64,000 nt of DNA from NCBI RefSeq assembly GCF_003703475.1, contig NZ_RDQM01000001.1:211044-275043 (forward strand), given 5' to 3'. Positions 41,368-50,717 of this stretch are shown here, piece after piece. Position numbers and translations under genes: made by a program. The DNA is from Allofranklinella schreckenbergeri. Lineage in GTDB: Bacteria > Pseudomonadota > Gammaproteobacteria > Burkholderiales > Burkholderiaceae_C. Below the pieces are notes generated by a model, which made no database searches, was not told where the DNA came from, and saw only the letters and a list, made by a program, of their open reading frames with translations. Position 1 is the first letter of the stretch. The number at the start of each line of letters is the position of its first letter.

Positions 41368-41509
41368 GAGGCGGTCGCTCCCGGAGAAAGTTGGCTGGCC
41401 TGCCCGGCAGGCAGGGCGCGGGCAGGAGCGCAACATTGTTCCACGCCCCATGCCGCCAAACGCCTTGCGGCACAATCGCCGTTTTGCATTTTTTCCAGGG
41501 AAATCGAAC

Positions 41510-42190
41510 ATGGCCGAGGACATCGTGGTTTTCACCGGCGCGGGCATCAGCGCCGAGAGCGGCTTGCGCACCTTCCGCGATATGGACGGCTACTGGAACG
41601 AGCACCGCATTGAAGACGTCGCCACCCCCGAGGGCTACGCCGCCAACCCCGCGCTGGTGCTGGAGTTTTACAACCAGCGCCGCCGCGAAGTGCGTCAGGC
41701 CCAACCCAACGCGGCCCACCTGGCCATTGCGCAATTGCAGCAGCGCCACCGCGTCACCGTCATCACGCAAAACATCGACGATTTGCACGAGCGGGCTGGC
41801 TCGCGCAACGTCATCCACGTGCACGGCGAAATCACCAAGGGCCAAAGCAGTGTGGACGACACGCTGATCGTGCCGCTGCAAGGCGCCGACATCGCCCTGG
41901 GCGATCTGGCGCCCGATGGCAGCCAACTGCGCCCGCACGTGGTGTGGTTTGGCGAGGCCGTGCTGCGCCTGGATGAGGCGCTGGAAGCCATCTGCCAGGC
42001 CGATCGCGTGCTGGTCGTGGGCACCTCGCTTTCGGTCTTTCCCGTCGCCGCGCTGGTGCAGGAAGCGCCCGCGCACGCGGAGAAGGTGCTGATCGCGCTG
42101 GAGATGCAACGCACCCCCGCCCACTACCACTTCCTGCAAGGCCGCGCCACCGATCTGGTGCCACCGCTGGTGGCGCAGTGGCTGCCTTGA
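41510..42190 (+). CDS. cobB: Sirtuin NAD-dependent deacylase
   Basis: Removes acyl groups from protein lysines with NAD, in the cytoplasm. The product is 226 residues. NAD-site motifs are FTGAGISAESGLRTFR and TQNIDDLHERAGSRNVIHVHGE, with the catalytic His in HVHGE. The usual zinc-binding Cys pairs are missing: the segment between HGE and PHVVWFGE has no Cys, as in the short zinc-less bacterial class. VVWFGE and GTSLSVFPVAALV follow. ATG 41510 is preceded by AGGGA. Confidence 0.9.
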   Translation: MAEDIVVFTGAGISAESGLRTFRDMDGYWNEHRIEDVATPEGYAANPALVLEFYNQRRREVRQAQPNAAHLAIAQLQQRHRVTVITQNIDDLHERAGSRNVIHVHGEITKGQSSVDDTLIVPLQGADIALGDLAPDGSQLRPHVVWFGEAVLRLDEALEAICQADRVLVVGTSLSVFPVAALVQEAPAHAEKVLIALEMQRTPAHYHFLQGRATDLVPPLVAQWLP

Positions 42191-42202
42191 TCCTCGAAAT
42201 TT

Positions 42203-42271
42203 CAAATCAAAAAGAAACAAAATAACCTTGTTATGGCAATACAATCAATCCATAACATTTACAATGATTTG
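42203..42271. repeat. AT-rich palindrome, copy 10
   Basis: The outer arms are CAAATCA/TGATTTG and the inner arms GTTATGG/CCATAAC; the core is diverged. It is 12 nt after the cobB stop and 20 nt before the dnaG start. Confidence 0.85.
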
Positions 42272-42291
42272 TAAAAAACACAACCCCGCCC

Positions 42292-44388
42292 GTGGCCATC
42301 CCGCAAAGCTTTCTGGACGAACTCAACGCCCGCACCGACATCGTCGAGGTCGTGGGGCGTTACGTCACGCTGAAAAAAGGCGGCGCCAACCTGCTGGGGC
42401 TGTGCCCGTTTCACGAGGAAAAATCCCCCTCCTTCACCGTCAGCCCCAGCAAGCAGTTCTATCACTGCTTTGGCTGCGGCGCGCACGGCAACGCCATCCA
42501 CTTCCTGATGAACTACGCGGGCATGGGCTTTGTCGATGCCGTCAAGGAGCTGGCCCACCACGCCGGCCTGCCCATGCCGCAGCAAGAGCGCCTCTCGCCC
42601 GCCCAGGCGGCCGAGCGCCAGCAGCAGCGCGAGCAAAAGAAAACTCTGGCCGAGATCAACGCCCAGGCCGCGCGCGCCTACAAAAACTTCCTGAAAACCG
42701 CGCCCGAAGCCATCCTCTACCTCAAAGGCCGAGGCGTGAGCGGGGCCATCGCCGCGCAATTCATGCTCGGCTACGCCCCGGCGGGCGAGCATGCGCTCTC
42801 CTCCGTCTTTGCCGACTATGCCGACCCGCTGCTCGAAGAAGCGGGCCTGGTCATCTACAAGGAAGAAACCGGCCGCCGCTACGACCGCTTCCGCGAGCGG
42901 CTGATCTTCCCCATCCGCAACGTGCGCGGCGAAACCATCGGCTTTGGCGGGCGCATTCTGGGCAGCGGCCAGCCCAAATACCTCAACTCGCCCGAAACGC
43001 CCATCTTCCACAAAGGCCAGGAGCTGTACGGCCTGTACGAAGCGCGCGCAGCCATCCGCAGCCAAGGCTACGCGCTGGTGTGCGAAGGCTATATGGACGT
43101 CGTCGCCCTGGCCCAATGGGGCTTTGCCAACGCCGTCGCCACGCTGGGCACCGCCTGCACCGAAGCGCACGTGCAACTGCTGCTGCGCCACACCGAGCAC
43201 ATCGTCTTTGCCTTCGACGGCGACACCGCCGGGCGCAAAGCCGCCGCCAAAGCCCTGGCCTGCGCCCTGCCCTTTGCCAGCGACACGCGCAGCATCCGCT
43301 TTCTCTTTCTGCCCAAAGAGCACGACCCCGACAGCTACATCCGCGAGCGCGGCCAAAACGCCTTTGCCGAACAAGTCGAACTGGCCCTGCCCCTGAGCCA
43401 ATACCTGCTGCAAGTGGCCAGCCAGGACTGCACCCTCGCCACCGCCGAAGGCCGCGCACGCATGGCCCACCAGGCCTACCCGCTGTGGGCCTTGCTGCCC
43501 GAAAGCGCACTGAAAATCCAGATTCGCAGCGAAATCGCCCGCATCGCCCAGATGGAGCGCGACGACTTGCTGCACCTGTGGCAAAGCATGGCCGCCGACC
43601 CGCGCCACGCCCCCAGGCGCAGCCAGCCACTGCGCCCGCCCAGCCCGTCCAGCGCCCCCGCCGCTGGCGAGCCCCCCTCCGACGCTGACAACATCCCCCC
43701 GTCCGCCTGGCTGGATGACAACCTCGAGCCGCTCGACCCGCTGGAGACTTTCGCGCCCATTGAATCCTTGGAGCCGCCCCCCGCGCCTGACTGGCCCCCG
43801 CCCGGCCCCGATGCCCCCCCCGCCAGCGATTACCACCCCGCCGCCTGGCCCAGCCGCCATGACGGCGAGCGCCGCTATGGCGACAGCAGCCGCCAGGAGC
43901 GCGACACCCGCTTCAGCCGCCGCGCCTTTGAGCCGCGCCCGGCACGCCCCCCCCGCGCGCCCCTGCGCCAGCGCCCGCTGCGCCGCGAAGAACACGCCGC
44001 CAGCATCCTGCTGGCCCACATGCCTCTGGCCGAACGCCTGGGCGAGCGCAACATGACGCTGCTGTGCCGCCTGCCCGAGCCGGACGGGCGCCTGTTCGCC
44101 TGGGTGGACGACCACCTCCAGCACCACGGCGCGCAACCCTGGGCCGAGATCAAGCCCCTGCTGCAACAAGCCGCGCTCGCCCCCATCCAGCGCCTGTTGC
44201 CCCATATCGAAGATTTGGCCGCCCAGCCCATGGAAAACTACCGCGACGAGCTGGACAACGCCCTCAAGCACATCATGATCCGCCAGCTCCAATACGAAAT
44301 CGAGCAAGTCACCCGCCATTACGACACCGACAGCCAGGCCGGCGCCCGCCTGCGCCAGCTCACCGCCCACCTGGCCACCCTCAAATAA
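42292..44388 (+). CDS. dnaG: DNA primase
   Basis: Synthesises RNA primers at the replication fork; 698 residues. The zinc-binding domain is GLCPFHEEKSPSF plus FHCFGCG-type (HCFGCGAHGNAIHFLM). The RNA-polymerase core has RRYDRFRERLIFPIRN and FGGRIL. The Toprim domain has LVCEGYMDVVAL and FDGDTAGRKAA. A Pro-rich linker of about 100 residues precedes the C-terminal DnaB-binding helical domain. The start is GTG 42292 without a Shine-Dalgarno sequence. In many relatives rpoD follows; here two AT-rich palindromes and azlC follow instead. Confidence 0.96.
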   Translation: MAIPQSFLDELNARTDIVEVVGRYVTLKKGGANLLGLCPFHEEKSPSFTVSPSKQFYHCFGCGAHGNAIHFLMNYAGMGFVDAVKELAHHAGLPMPQQERLSPAQAAERQQQREQKKTLAEINAQAARAYKNFLKTAPEAILYLKGRGVSGAIAAQFMLGYAPAGEHALSSVFADYADPLLEEAGLVIYKEETGRRYDRFRERLIFPIRNVRGETIGFGGRILGSGQPKYLNSPETPIFHKGQELYGLYEARAAIRSQGYALVCEGYMDVVALAQWGFANAVATLGTACTEAHVQLLLRHTEHIVFAFDGDTAGRKAAAKALACALPFASDTRSIRFLFLPKEHDPDSYIRERGQNAFAEQVELALPLSQYLLQVASQDCTLATAEGRARMAHQAYPLWALLPESALKIQIRSEIARIAQMERDDLLHLWQSMAADPRHAPRRSQPLRPPSPSSAPAAGEPPSDADNIPPSAWLDDNLEPLDPLETFAPIESLEPPPAPDWPPPGPDAPPASDYHPAAWPSRHDGERRYGDSSRQERDTRFSRRAFEPRPARPPRAPLRQRPLRREEHAASILLAHMPLAERLGERNMTLLCRLPEPDGRLFAWVDDHLQHHGAQPWAEIKPLLQQAALAPIQRLLPHIEDLAAQPMENYRDELDNALKHIMIRQLQYEIEQVTRHYDTDSQAGARLRQLTAHLATLK

Positions 44389-44421
44389 ACCCGAACCGAA
44401 GTCCGCACCAAAAAATCCAAC

Positions 44422-44479
44422 CAAAGGAAAACCCGCTTATTGCGGGACATACCGAAACAGAGCAAATTCATTTCCTTTG
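44422..44479. repeat. AT-rich palindrome, copy 11
   Basis: The outer arms are CAAAGGAAA/TTTCCTTTG, with a small hairpin CCCGC/GCGGG on the left and core ACCGAAACA. It lies 33 nt after the dnaG stop. Confidence 0.85.
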
Positions 44480-44522
44480 AAATACAATTTTCCAGCCCTG
44501 AGTCACACCACCATTAGCAAAC

Positions 44523-44581
44523 CAAAGGAAAACACACCCTTTTCCCAACTTGCAAAAACAAGGCGATTTCATTTCCTTTTG
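44523..44581. repeat. AT-rich palindrome, copy 12
   Basis: The outer arms are CAAAGGAAA/TTTCCTTTTG, and the core GCAAAAACAAGG is diverged from GCCGAAACAAGG. It is in direct tandem with copy 11, same orientation. Confidence 0.8.
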
Positions 44582-44670
44582 ATCAAGAATAAAAAAGCAA
44601 AAACCACCGCAATCAGCCGCCCACCAAGCCCCGCACGCTTGCCCCTCGACCTCCCACCAGCGCTTTTTTC

Positions 44671-45429
44671 ATGCCCCCCTTCTTGAGCGGCCTGGCCGCC
44701 AGCCTCTCCATCGCCACGGGCTACTTTCCCGTGGCCATCTCCTTTGGCCTTTCTGCCGTCGAAGCCGGGCTGGCCCCCGGCATCGCCGTGCTCATCTCCG
44801 TGCTCGTCTATGCGGGCGCCAGCCAGTTCTTGCTCATCAGCCTGCTGGCCTCCGGCGCGGGCCTGCCCGCCAGTGTTTCCACCATCTTGCTGATGAATGC
44901 CCGCCACCTGTTTTACGGCCCGGCGCTGGCCCGCCTGCTCCAACCCGCCTTGCCCGCCAACGGGGCCAACACTCCCGCTCCCCTTGTTCCCGTACCCGCC
45001 CTGGCCTTTGGGCTGACCGACGAAGTCTTTGCCACCGCCATGAGCCGCATAGGGCGCATCCCGCCCGCCGCGCGCCCGCTGTGGTTTCTGGGCCTGTCCT
45101 GCGGCTCCTACGCCGCCTGGGTGCTGGGCAGCGCCACGGGCGCTTTTGTGGTGGGCGATATCAGCCAATGGCCACTGTGGCTGCGCCAGGCACTGGGCTT
45201 TGTGCTCCCGGCGCTGTTTTTCACCCTGTTGCTGGAAAACGGCATCCGTCCCTGGCGCTTTGCCATCGGCGCAGCCGCCCTTTGCGCCCTGGCCGCGCTA
45301 CCTTGGTTGCCCGGCCACCACGCTTTGTTGCTGGCCATTGCGGGCGGGGCCATCGGCCATAGCCTCGCCCTGCGCCTGGGCCATGCAATCGCACCTGCAC
45401 CATCCTCCATCGAATCCGCCCAACCATGA
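44671..45429 (+). CDS. azlC: AzlC-family branched-chain amino acid exporter subunit
   Basis: Large subunit of an AzlCD exporter (252 residues), an inner-membrane protein with about seven helices. The family opening is LAASLSIATGYFPVAISFGLSAVEAGL; YAGASQFLLISLLASG and MNARHLFYGPAL are hallmark motifs. It works with AzlD, whose gene overlaps by ATGA (45426-45429). Branched-chain amino acids are the known substrates of the family; the one here is not proven. Confidence 0.9.
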   Translation: MPPFLSGLAASLSIATGYFPVAISFGLSAVEAGLAPGIAVLISVLVYAGASQFLLISLLASGAGLPASVSTILLMNARHLFYGPALARLLQPALPANGANTPAPLVPVPALAFGLTDEVFATAMSRIGRIPPAARPLWFLGLSCGSYAAWVLGSATGAFVVGDISQWPLWLRQALGFVLPALFFTLLLENGIRPWRFAIGAAALCALAALPWLPGHHALLLAIAGGAIGHSLALRLGHAIAPAPSSIESAQP

Positions 45430-45797
45430 ATACCGTCTTGTGGATCATCGGCTTGAGCGCCGCTGGCACCTTTGCCCTGCGCTGGCTGCCGCTGCGCCAG
45501 GCCCTGCGCCCCCGCCCCGCCCAGCCGCCAAGCAGCGCCCCCCAGCCGCTGCGCCGCCTGCTGCAATCCTTGCTGGCAGGCGTTGGCCCGGCGGCCATCA
45601 CGGCGCTGCTCGTCGTCTCCCTCTGGGGGCTGGCTGGCTCCGGCGCTGGCGCAAGCCCATCCGTGGCGGCGCTCATGGCCATCATGGCGGGCCTGTGCGC
45701 CTTGCTGCTCACGCGCCGCTGGGTCAAAGGCATTGCCGCGCCCACCCTGGCGGGCGCGTGCGTGTATGGGCTGTGCATGCAGTGGCTGATGGGGTGA
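45426..45797 (+). CDS. azlD: AzlD-family transporter small subunit
   Basis: A 123-residue inner-membrane partner of AzlC. Helices are seen at VLWIIGLSAAGTFALRWLPL, GPAAITALLVVSLWGLAG and AALMAIMAGLCALLL. The start overlaps azlC, which gives stoichiometric expression. The motif FALRWLPLR near the N-terminus fits AzlD proteins. Confidence 0.87.
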   Translation: MNTVLWIIGLSAAGTFALRWLPLRQALRPRPAQPPSSAPQPLRRLLQSLLAGVGPAAITALLVVSLWGLAGSGAGASPSVAALMAIMAGLCALLLTRRWVKGIAAPTLAGACVYGLCMQWLMG

Positions 45798-45932
45798 GGC
45801 GGACCGCCTGTTTGCCGACTGGCTCAGCGGCCAAAGGAAGGGGCGAAATTGGCATAAGCTCCCGCACTTTCGCCTTGGCGCTCTGGCGCCAGGGCTTGTT
45901 CAACCCATTGCGAATTTTTGCGAGGTCCCTCC

Positions 45933-46952
45933 ATGTTCCAAAAACTCATCACCGGCGCGGCCATCGGCCTGGCCAGCCTGAGCCTGCTCTCCAGCGCCGC
46001 GGCCCAGAACACGCAGCCAGACGCCCAGGCCAACAGCGCCCAGAACTGGCCCGCCAAGCCCATCCGCATGATCGTCCCCTTCCCGCCCGGCGGCGGCACC
46101 GACACCTTGGCGCGGCTGATTTCCGCCAAGCTCGGCGAGGCCAAGGGCTGGAACATCGTGGCCGATAACAAGCCCGGCGTGGGCGGCACGCTCGGCATTG
46201 GCGAAGCGGTGAAAGCCGCAGCCGAAGGCTACGACTTCGTGCTGGGGCAAAAGGACAACCTCGTCATCGGCCCCTGGCTGTATAAAAACCTGAGCTGGAA
46301 CCCCGTCAAAGACCTCACCCCCATTGCCCACGTGGCTTACTCGCCCGTGCTCATCTCCACCAGCGTCGATTCCCCCTTCAAAACCCTGGCAGACGTGGTC
46401 GCCGCAGCCAAAGCCCAGCCTGGCGCCATCACCTACGGCTCGCCCGGCAACGGCACCTCCATCCACCTGGCCGGGCAAATGCTGGAAACCGCCGCGGGCA
46501 TCGACCTCATCCACGTGCCCTACAAAGGCTCCAGCCCCGCGCTGGTGGATGTCATCGCGGGCAACGTGCATTTGATGGCCTCCTCCGTGCCCTCGGCCAT
46601 GTCGCAAATCAAGGCCGGCAAGCTGCGCCCGCTGGCCGTCACCTCCGCCACGCGCAGCTCCTCCCTGCCCGATGTGCCCACGGTGGCCGAATCGGGCATT
46701 GCAGGCGTGGCCCAATTCGATGTCAGCACCTGGTACGGCGTCATGGCCCCCGCAGGCTTGCCCCAGCCCATCGCCGATGCCATGCACGGCGCCGTCAATA
46801 CGCTGCTGCAAACCGATGCCGTGCGCCAAGCCATTCAGAAACAAGGTGCAGAAGCCAAAGCCATGGGCCGCGCCGAATTCGCCGCCTTCCTGAAACAAGA
46901 CTACGAAGCGTGGAAAAGCATCGTCGAAGCATCGGGCGTTCAACTGGATTGA
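45933..46952 (+). CDS. Bug-family tripartite tricarboxylate receptor
   Basis: Periplasmic solute-binding protein of the TTT/Bug family, abundant in Burkholderiales. The product is 339 residues with signal peptide LITGAAIGLASLSLLSSAAA. Typical motifs are WPAKPIRMIVPFPPGGGTDTLAR, NKPGVGGTLGIGEAV, ITYGSPGNGTSIHLAGQML, HVPYKGSSPALVDVIAGNV and ATRSSSLPDVPTVAESG (split). GAGGT precedes ATG 45933. No TctA/TctB membrane genes are adjacent, so it is an orphan receptor; the ligand is unknown, usually a carboxylate. Confidence 0.9.
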   Translation: MFQKLITGAAIGLASLSLLSSAAAQNTQPDAQANSAQNWPAKPIRMIVPFPPGGGTDTLARLISAKLGEAKGWNIVADNKPGVGGTLGIGEAVKAAAEGYDFVLGQKDNLVIGPWLYKNLSWNPVKDLTPIAHVAYSPVLISTSVDSPFKTLADVVAAAKAQPGAITYGSPGNGTSIHLAGQMLETAAGIDLIHVPYKGSSPALVDVIAGNVHLMASSVPSAMSQIKAGKLRPLAVTSATRSSSLPDVPTVAESGIAGVAQFDVSTWYGVMAPAGLPQPIADAMHGAVNTLLQTDAVRQAIQKQGAEAKAMGRAEFAAFLKQDYEAWKSIVEASGVQLD

Positions 46953-46963
46953 CGCCTCTCAAA

Positions 46964-47039
46964 ATTCCATATCAAGAGAAATAAAATACCTGTATTTTGG
47001 CAAATTGGTATTTATTCCAATATTCTCTTGATATGGAAT
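46964..47039. repeat. AT-rich palindrome, copy 13
   Basis: The perfect outer arms ATTCCATATCAAGAGAA (17 bp) differ from those of other copies. The inner arms are AATACC/GGTATT and the core is TTTTGGCAAA. It sits between two convergent genes, 11 nt after the Bug stop. Confidence 0.88.
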
Positions 47040-47115
47040 ATGGCATAAAAAAGCGACGCTGCGCATGGGGCCAACATAGCGCCAACACAGGCGCAGCCCC
47101 AGGCAGCGCCCGTGT

Positions 47116-48009
47116 TCACAGGCAAGCCAGCAGCGTCAGGTAAAAACCCAGCTCCCCCACCTGCTGCGCCGCGCCCAGCCCATCGCCCGTAAAGCCGCGC
47201 AAGCGCACTTTCAAGCGCCAGCCCACCCAAGCCGCGCCCACGGCGCAGCCCAAGGCTGGCCACCACCACGGCACGCCAGGCGCCACCCAGCACAACGCCA
47301 GCAAAACCCCGCACGTAACACCCGTCGCCAAAGCCAAGGCAGGCCACGTCACCCCCTGCGTCACGGATTGGGATTTGGAGAGCGCCGCCACCCCCGCATA
47401 CGGCAGCCACGCCGCAATCCACACCGGCGGCAGGCGCGAGAGCACATGCCCGCCCACCAAGGCAGCACAAGGCAACAACCACCCCGGCGCGGACAAGGCG
47501 GAGGAAGCCGCCGCCAGCCATTCGCCCGCCCCGGCCGCCGGCAACGCCTGGCCCGTCGCCCGCACCGCAGCGGCCTGCACCAGCGCCGCCAGCAAAGCCA
47601 CTTTCAAGCCCAGCGCCACCACCAAGGCCATGGCGCCAAAAGCCCCGATGCGGGAATCCTTCATGATCTCCAGCGCGCGCTCGGCGCTCGCCCCGCCGCC
47701 CAGGCCGTCGGCCAAATCGGCCAGGCCATCCTCATGCAATGCGCCGGTCACCAGCAAGCCGCCCAGCACCGCCAGTGAAGCCGCCACCCAGGCCACCGCA
47801 GGCACTGCGCCCACCGCAGGCAGCAGTGCCAACGCCAGCGCCAGCGCCAGCGCCGAGAGCAAGCCCACCAGCGCGCCCACCAGCGGCAAATGGCCAAAGG
47901 CGCGCGACAGCATGGCAGGCGTATAGCCCACCCATTGCGCCAGCGCGCCGGTGACGGGAAGACGGGTGAAGTACTGCACAGCCAGCAACCAATGGCGTAG
48001 CGCTTGCAT
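47116..48009 (-). CDS. cobS: Adenosylcobinamide-GDP ribazoletransferase
   Basis: Inner-membrane cobalamin synthase that joins adenosylcobinamide-GDP and alpha-ribazole. The product is 297 residues with many hydrophobic helices. Family motifs are [12 protein letters not shown] at the N-terminus, [37 protein letters not shown] (split here as [15 protein letters not shown] and [10 protein letters not shown]) and [12 protein letters not shown] near the end. With cobT at 48213 it makes the lower-ligand end of B12. An AT-rich palindrome separates the two genes. Confidence 0.93.
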   Translation of the reverse strand: MQALRHWLLAVQYFTRLPVTGALAQWVGYTPAMLSRAFGHLPLVGALVGLLSALALALALALLPAVGAVPAVAWVAASLAVLGGLLVTGALHEDGLADLADGLGGGASAERALEIMKDSRIGAFGAMALVVALGLKVALLAALVQAAAVRATGQALPAAGAGEWLAAASSALSAPGWLLPCAALVGGHVLSRLPPVWIAAWLPYAGVAALSKSQSVTQGVTWPALALATGVTCGVLLALCWVAPGVPWWWPALGCAVGAAWVGWRLKVRLRGFTGDGLGAAQQVGELGFYLTLLACL

Positions 48010-48123
48010 AAAGGGCTATTGCATCAAGAGCTATTGCATGTGGGAGTTGGGGAGCCGGTGCGCGGGCGCGCGCAGGTTGGCGGGCAAGGCTGCCAAGCAG
48101 GCTCCCAAACAATTGGAAATTTC

Positions 48124-48187
48124 AATCAAAGGAAAATATAAACACCATCCATCATGCCAATATAAGGTTATTTTATTTCCTTTGATT
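48124..48187. repeat. AT-rich palindrome, copy 14
   Basis: The left arm is AATCAAAGGAAAATA; the right complement is AATCAAAGGAAATAAAATA. The core is CATGCCAATATAAGG. It lies between cobT and cobS, 25 nt after the cobT stop. Confidence 0.85.
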
Positions 48188-48212
48188 TATAAATTAAGCA
48201 ATAAACAACGCC

Positions 48213-49256
48213 TCAAGCACTCTGCCCGGAAACCTGGGCCGAATCAAAGCTGGCCATCTCGCGCAAGATGCGGCAGGCCGACTCCAACAGCGGCCAAGCC
48301 AGCGCCGCGCCAGAGGCTTCGCCCAGGCGCATATCCATTTGCAGCAAAGGCTTGGCATCCAGCGCTTGCAGCATCAGGCGGTGGCCCTGCTCATGCGAGA
48401 GGTGCGAGAACACGCAGCGTTGCAGCACGTGGGGCTGCATGCGCGCGGCCACCAACACCGCCGCGCCGGTGACGAAGCCATCCACCACAATCACCCGCCG
48501 TTGCAGCGCCGCCTCCAAAGTCGCCCCCACCATGGCGGCAATTTCCAGCCCGCCCATGCACGCCAGCACCTCCAGCGGCTCGCGCACCTGGGCATGGCGA
48601 TCCAGCACTTTTTGCAGCACCTGCAATTTGCGCGCAAAAGCCTCGCCCACCACGCCCGTACCCGCACCCGCACAGACGGCGATGGGCTGATCGGTCAAAC
48701 GCGCCAGCAACAAAGCCGCCGCCGAAGTGTTGCCAATGCCCATTTCGCCCAACAGGATGGCATTGCCCGGGCAAGCGCGCACCGCCTCTCGCCCAGCCTC
48801 TATCGCGGCCAGGCACTGCTCTCGCGTCATGGCCGGGCCTTCGCTGGCATCGGCAGTGCCCTGGGCCACCTTGAAATCAAACAAGTCCGCATGGGCAGGC
48901 AGCGTATGGGCCACGCCGCAATCGACCAACTTGAGTGCAATGCCATGCTGGCGCGTCAACACGCTGATCGCCGCCCCGCCCGCCAGCATGTTGTGCACCA
49001 TCTGCCAGGTCACATCGCTGGGAAAAGCCGACACCCCTTGGCGTGCCAGGCCGTGATCGGCCGCAAAAATCAGGCAATGCGGCTGCTCCAACACAGGCTC
49101 AGCCGTGCCCAGGATGCAGCCCAACTGCGAGGCCAAATCCTCCAAACGCCCCAACGAGCGCAAGGGTTTGGTTTTGTTGTCCAGCAAGTGGCCGATGCGG
49201 ACAGCCAATTCGGTTTGCGAGAGATCGTCGATGACGGGTAAAGATGCTTGGGTCAT
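48213..49256 (-). CDS. cobT: Nicotinate-nucleotide-dimethylbenzimidazole phosphoribosyltransferase
   Basis: Makes alpha-ribazole phosphate from nicotinate mononucleotide and dimethylbenzimidazole for cobalamin. The product is 347 residues. Visible motifs are CLIFAADHGLARQGVSAFPSDVT, MLAGGAAISVL, LLGEMGIGNTSAAALL, GAGTGVVGEAF and VVDGFVTGAAVL, with the C-terminal FSHLSHEQGHRLML; the catalytic Glu lies in the LRLGEASGAALA-like segment (MRLGEASGAA). No cobalamin riboswitch was seen in the 117 nt upstream. Confidence 0.95.
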   Translation of the reverse strand: MTQASLPVIDDLSQTELAVRIGHLLDNKTKPLRSLGRLEDLASQLGCILGTAEPVLEQPHCLIFAADHGLARQGVSAFPSDVTWQMVHNMLAGGAAISVLTRQHGIALKLVDCGVAHTLPAHADLFDFKVAQGTADASEGPAMTREQCLAAIEAGREAVRACPGNAILLGEMGIGNTSAAALLLARLTDQPIAVCAGAGTGVVGEAFARKLQVLQKVLDRHAQVREPLEVLACMGGLEIAAMVGATLEAALQRRVIVVDGFVTGAAVLVAARMQPHVLQRCVFSHLSHEQGHRLMLQALDAKPLLQMDMRLGEASGAALAWPLLESACRILREMASFDSAQVSGQSA

Positions 49257-49373
49257 GAATGCTCAAATGGCGTTGGAAGTGAACGACAGGCGCCACTTCT
49301 CGCCCCAAGCGGAAGCGGCGCAAAACAGGCAGCGAGATGCGTTTTGCAACGCTTCAAAGTTTTTTGGCTGGCC

Positions 49374-50093
49374 TCACACCCGTTTCCAAACGGGCTGGGC
49401 TGCATCGTATTGCTCTTGCGGCACATCAAAAGGCAGGCGGGCCAGCGAAACCGCAAACTTTTTATTTGCAGTGTGAATACTCCAAATCACTTCCACCAAT
49501 GCTCGGTTATTCAACAAAGGCTCACCGCCCAAAATAAACCAATAACCGACCTCATTCACCCAAAATGGCACCATCGTCGTGCTGGGCAAAAGCATATCGA
49601 TGCCATCGTAAAACGAAATCGAGCTATTGCTATTCCAGCCACGGCGTTTTTGGCGACGCATGAACTCGAAAAACTCCACCGTAATGGCAGAGAGAATTTC
49701 CGCTTCGGACGCGTCGTAACCAGAGCGAGCCAGGCAAAAACCATCGTCCGATGCCAGGGCCGCCATGCGGGTACTGGATAAACCCGCAATGGCATGGGGC
49801 AAATAATGATCCAGGCGCGCATCCGGCGCCTGAAGTTCGCGCTCGACCTCATGCACCCACCCCTCTTGCATTGCCTGGGTTAATACAGCTTCATGCTCAG
49901 GCGCTTGTGCCAACCACACACTGCGCCGCAGCGCTGTAGAGGCAGGCAAAAGGGTTTGCAAGACGGTGGCGGTTTGATTGGGCGTGCGCTCAGCATGGGC
50001 ATACATGGCACCCGTGGGGGTAAGCATCAAAAACGGATCCTCTGCCACCGATGCGTCTGTGCCCGTACTGCATTCATTCATCTTGCTATCCAT
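49374..50093 (-). CDS. Unknown protein, possible Roadblock-like fold, last gene of GTPase operon
   Basis: A 239-residue soluble protein I cannot assign. The middle part (RMAALASDDGFCLARSGYD followed by EAEILSAITVEFFEFM) resembles the strand-helix pattern of Roadblock/LC7 domains, which would make it a second Roadblock partner of the GTPase encoded directly upstream (8-nt overlap at 50086-50093). The C-terminal part (VPFWVNEVGYWFILGGEPLLNNRALVEVIW) is also alpha/beta. There is no signal peptide. Its role in the operon is inferred only from position. Confidence 0.6.
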   Translation of the reverse strand: MDSKMNECSTGTDASVAEDPFLMLTPTGAMYAHAERTPNQTATVLQTLLPASTALRRSVWLAQAPEHEAVLTQAMQEGWVHEVERELQAPDARLDHYLPHAIAGLSSTRMAALASDDGFCLARSGYDASEAEILSAITVEFFEFMRRQKRRGWNSNSSISFYDGIDMLLPSTTMVPFWVNEVGYWFILGGEPLLNNRALVEVIWSIHTANKKFAVSLARLPFDVPQEQYDAAQPVWKRV

Positions 50094-50631
50094 TTGAACC
50101 GTTGAAAGGGTCGATGCTGAATATCAACGATTTCACCAAAGCCGCCATGTGAGGACGGCTGCGCGCGTCGATATCCATCACGGTGGGTGGCAGCCCCATT
50201 TCACCCAAAGCCTTGGACAGCTCCAGGCGCGGTTGCGGGCCACTGACATCGGTATGGGTAACCCCTACGACCAAGGCTGTTTGGTCAATGAATTCACGAA
50301 ACTCATCCACATACAACCGCAAATCGGCCACAGGGTCTTTCGCACTGCCATTGAGCATCAACACCATGCCCAAGGCATTTTCAGTGAGAATTTCCCACAT
50401 GAAATCAAAACGCTTTTGCCCCGGCGTCCCATAAAGCCGCACCTGGTCGCCACTGGCCAATTTCATCAAACCATAATCCATGGCCACGGTCGTCGTCTGC
50501 TTGAGCAAACGGATTTCATCCGAAGCGTTCGCTTCCGTGCTAACGACTTCAATATCGGAAAGCGTCCGAATAGCTGTGGTTTTACCCGCTCCCACGGGGC
50601 CAGCAAATACAATTTTGTAGGTATTAGGCAT
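50086..50631 (-). CDS. MglA/CvnD-like small GTPase
   Basis: A 181-residue Ras-like GTPase of the bacterial MglA/conservon type. The P-loop is GPVGAGKTT (residues 11-19), switch I Thr residues are around 46-48, and the G3 motif is LYGTPGQKRFDFMW (TPGQ at 69-72 in place of DxxG). The G4 site reads GVTHTD (125-128) rather than NKxD, a known deviation in this group. Such GTPases work with Roadblock proteins, one of which is encoded in this operon (54120-54482). It probably acts as a polarity or signalling switch in the cytoplasm. Confidence 0.85.
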   Translation of the reverse strand: MPNTYKIVFAGPVGAGKTTAIRTLSDIEVVSTEANASDEIRLLKQTTTVAMDYGLMKLASGDQVRLYGTPGQKRFDFMWEILTENALGMVLMLNGSAKDPVADLRLYVDEFREFIDQTALVVGVTHTDVSGPQPRLELSKALGEMGLPPTVMDIDARSRPHMAALVKSLIFSIDPFNGSNG

Positions 50632-50717
50632 AGTTCAATGAAACCATCAATGCGCTGTAGCGTACCAGCGAGACAATCACCCTCAAAAAAATTGATAATC
50701 AGACCGTATCACTGCAA

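Noticed and set aside
49257-49373. Cobalamin riboswitch upstream of cobT.
   Set aside because: Only 117 nt separate cobT from the next gene, and no B12-box-like sequence was visible there or before cobS.
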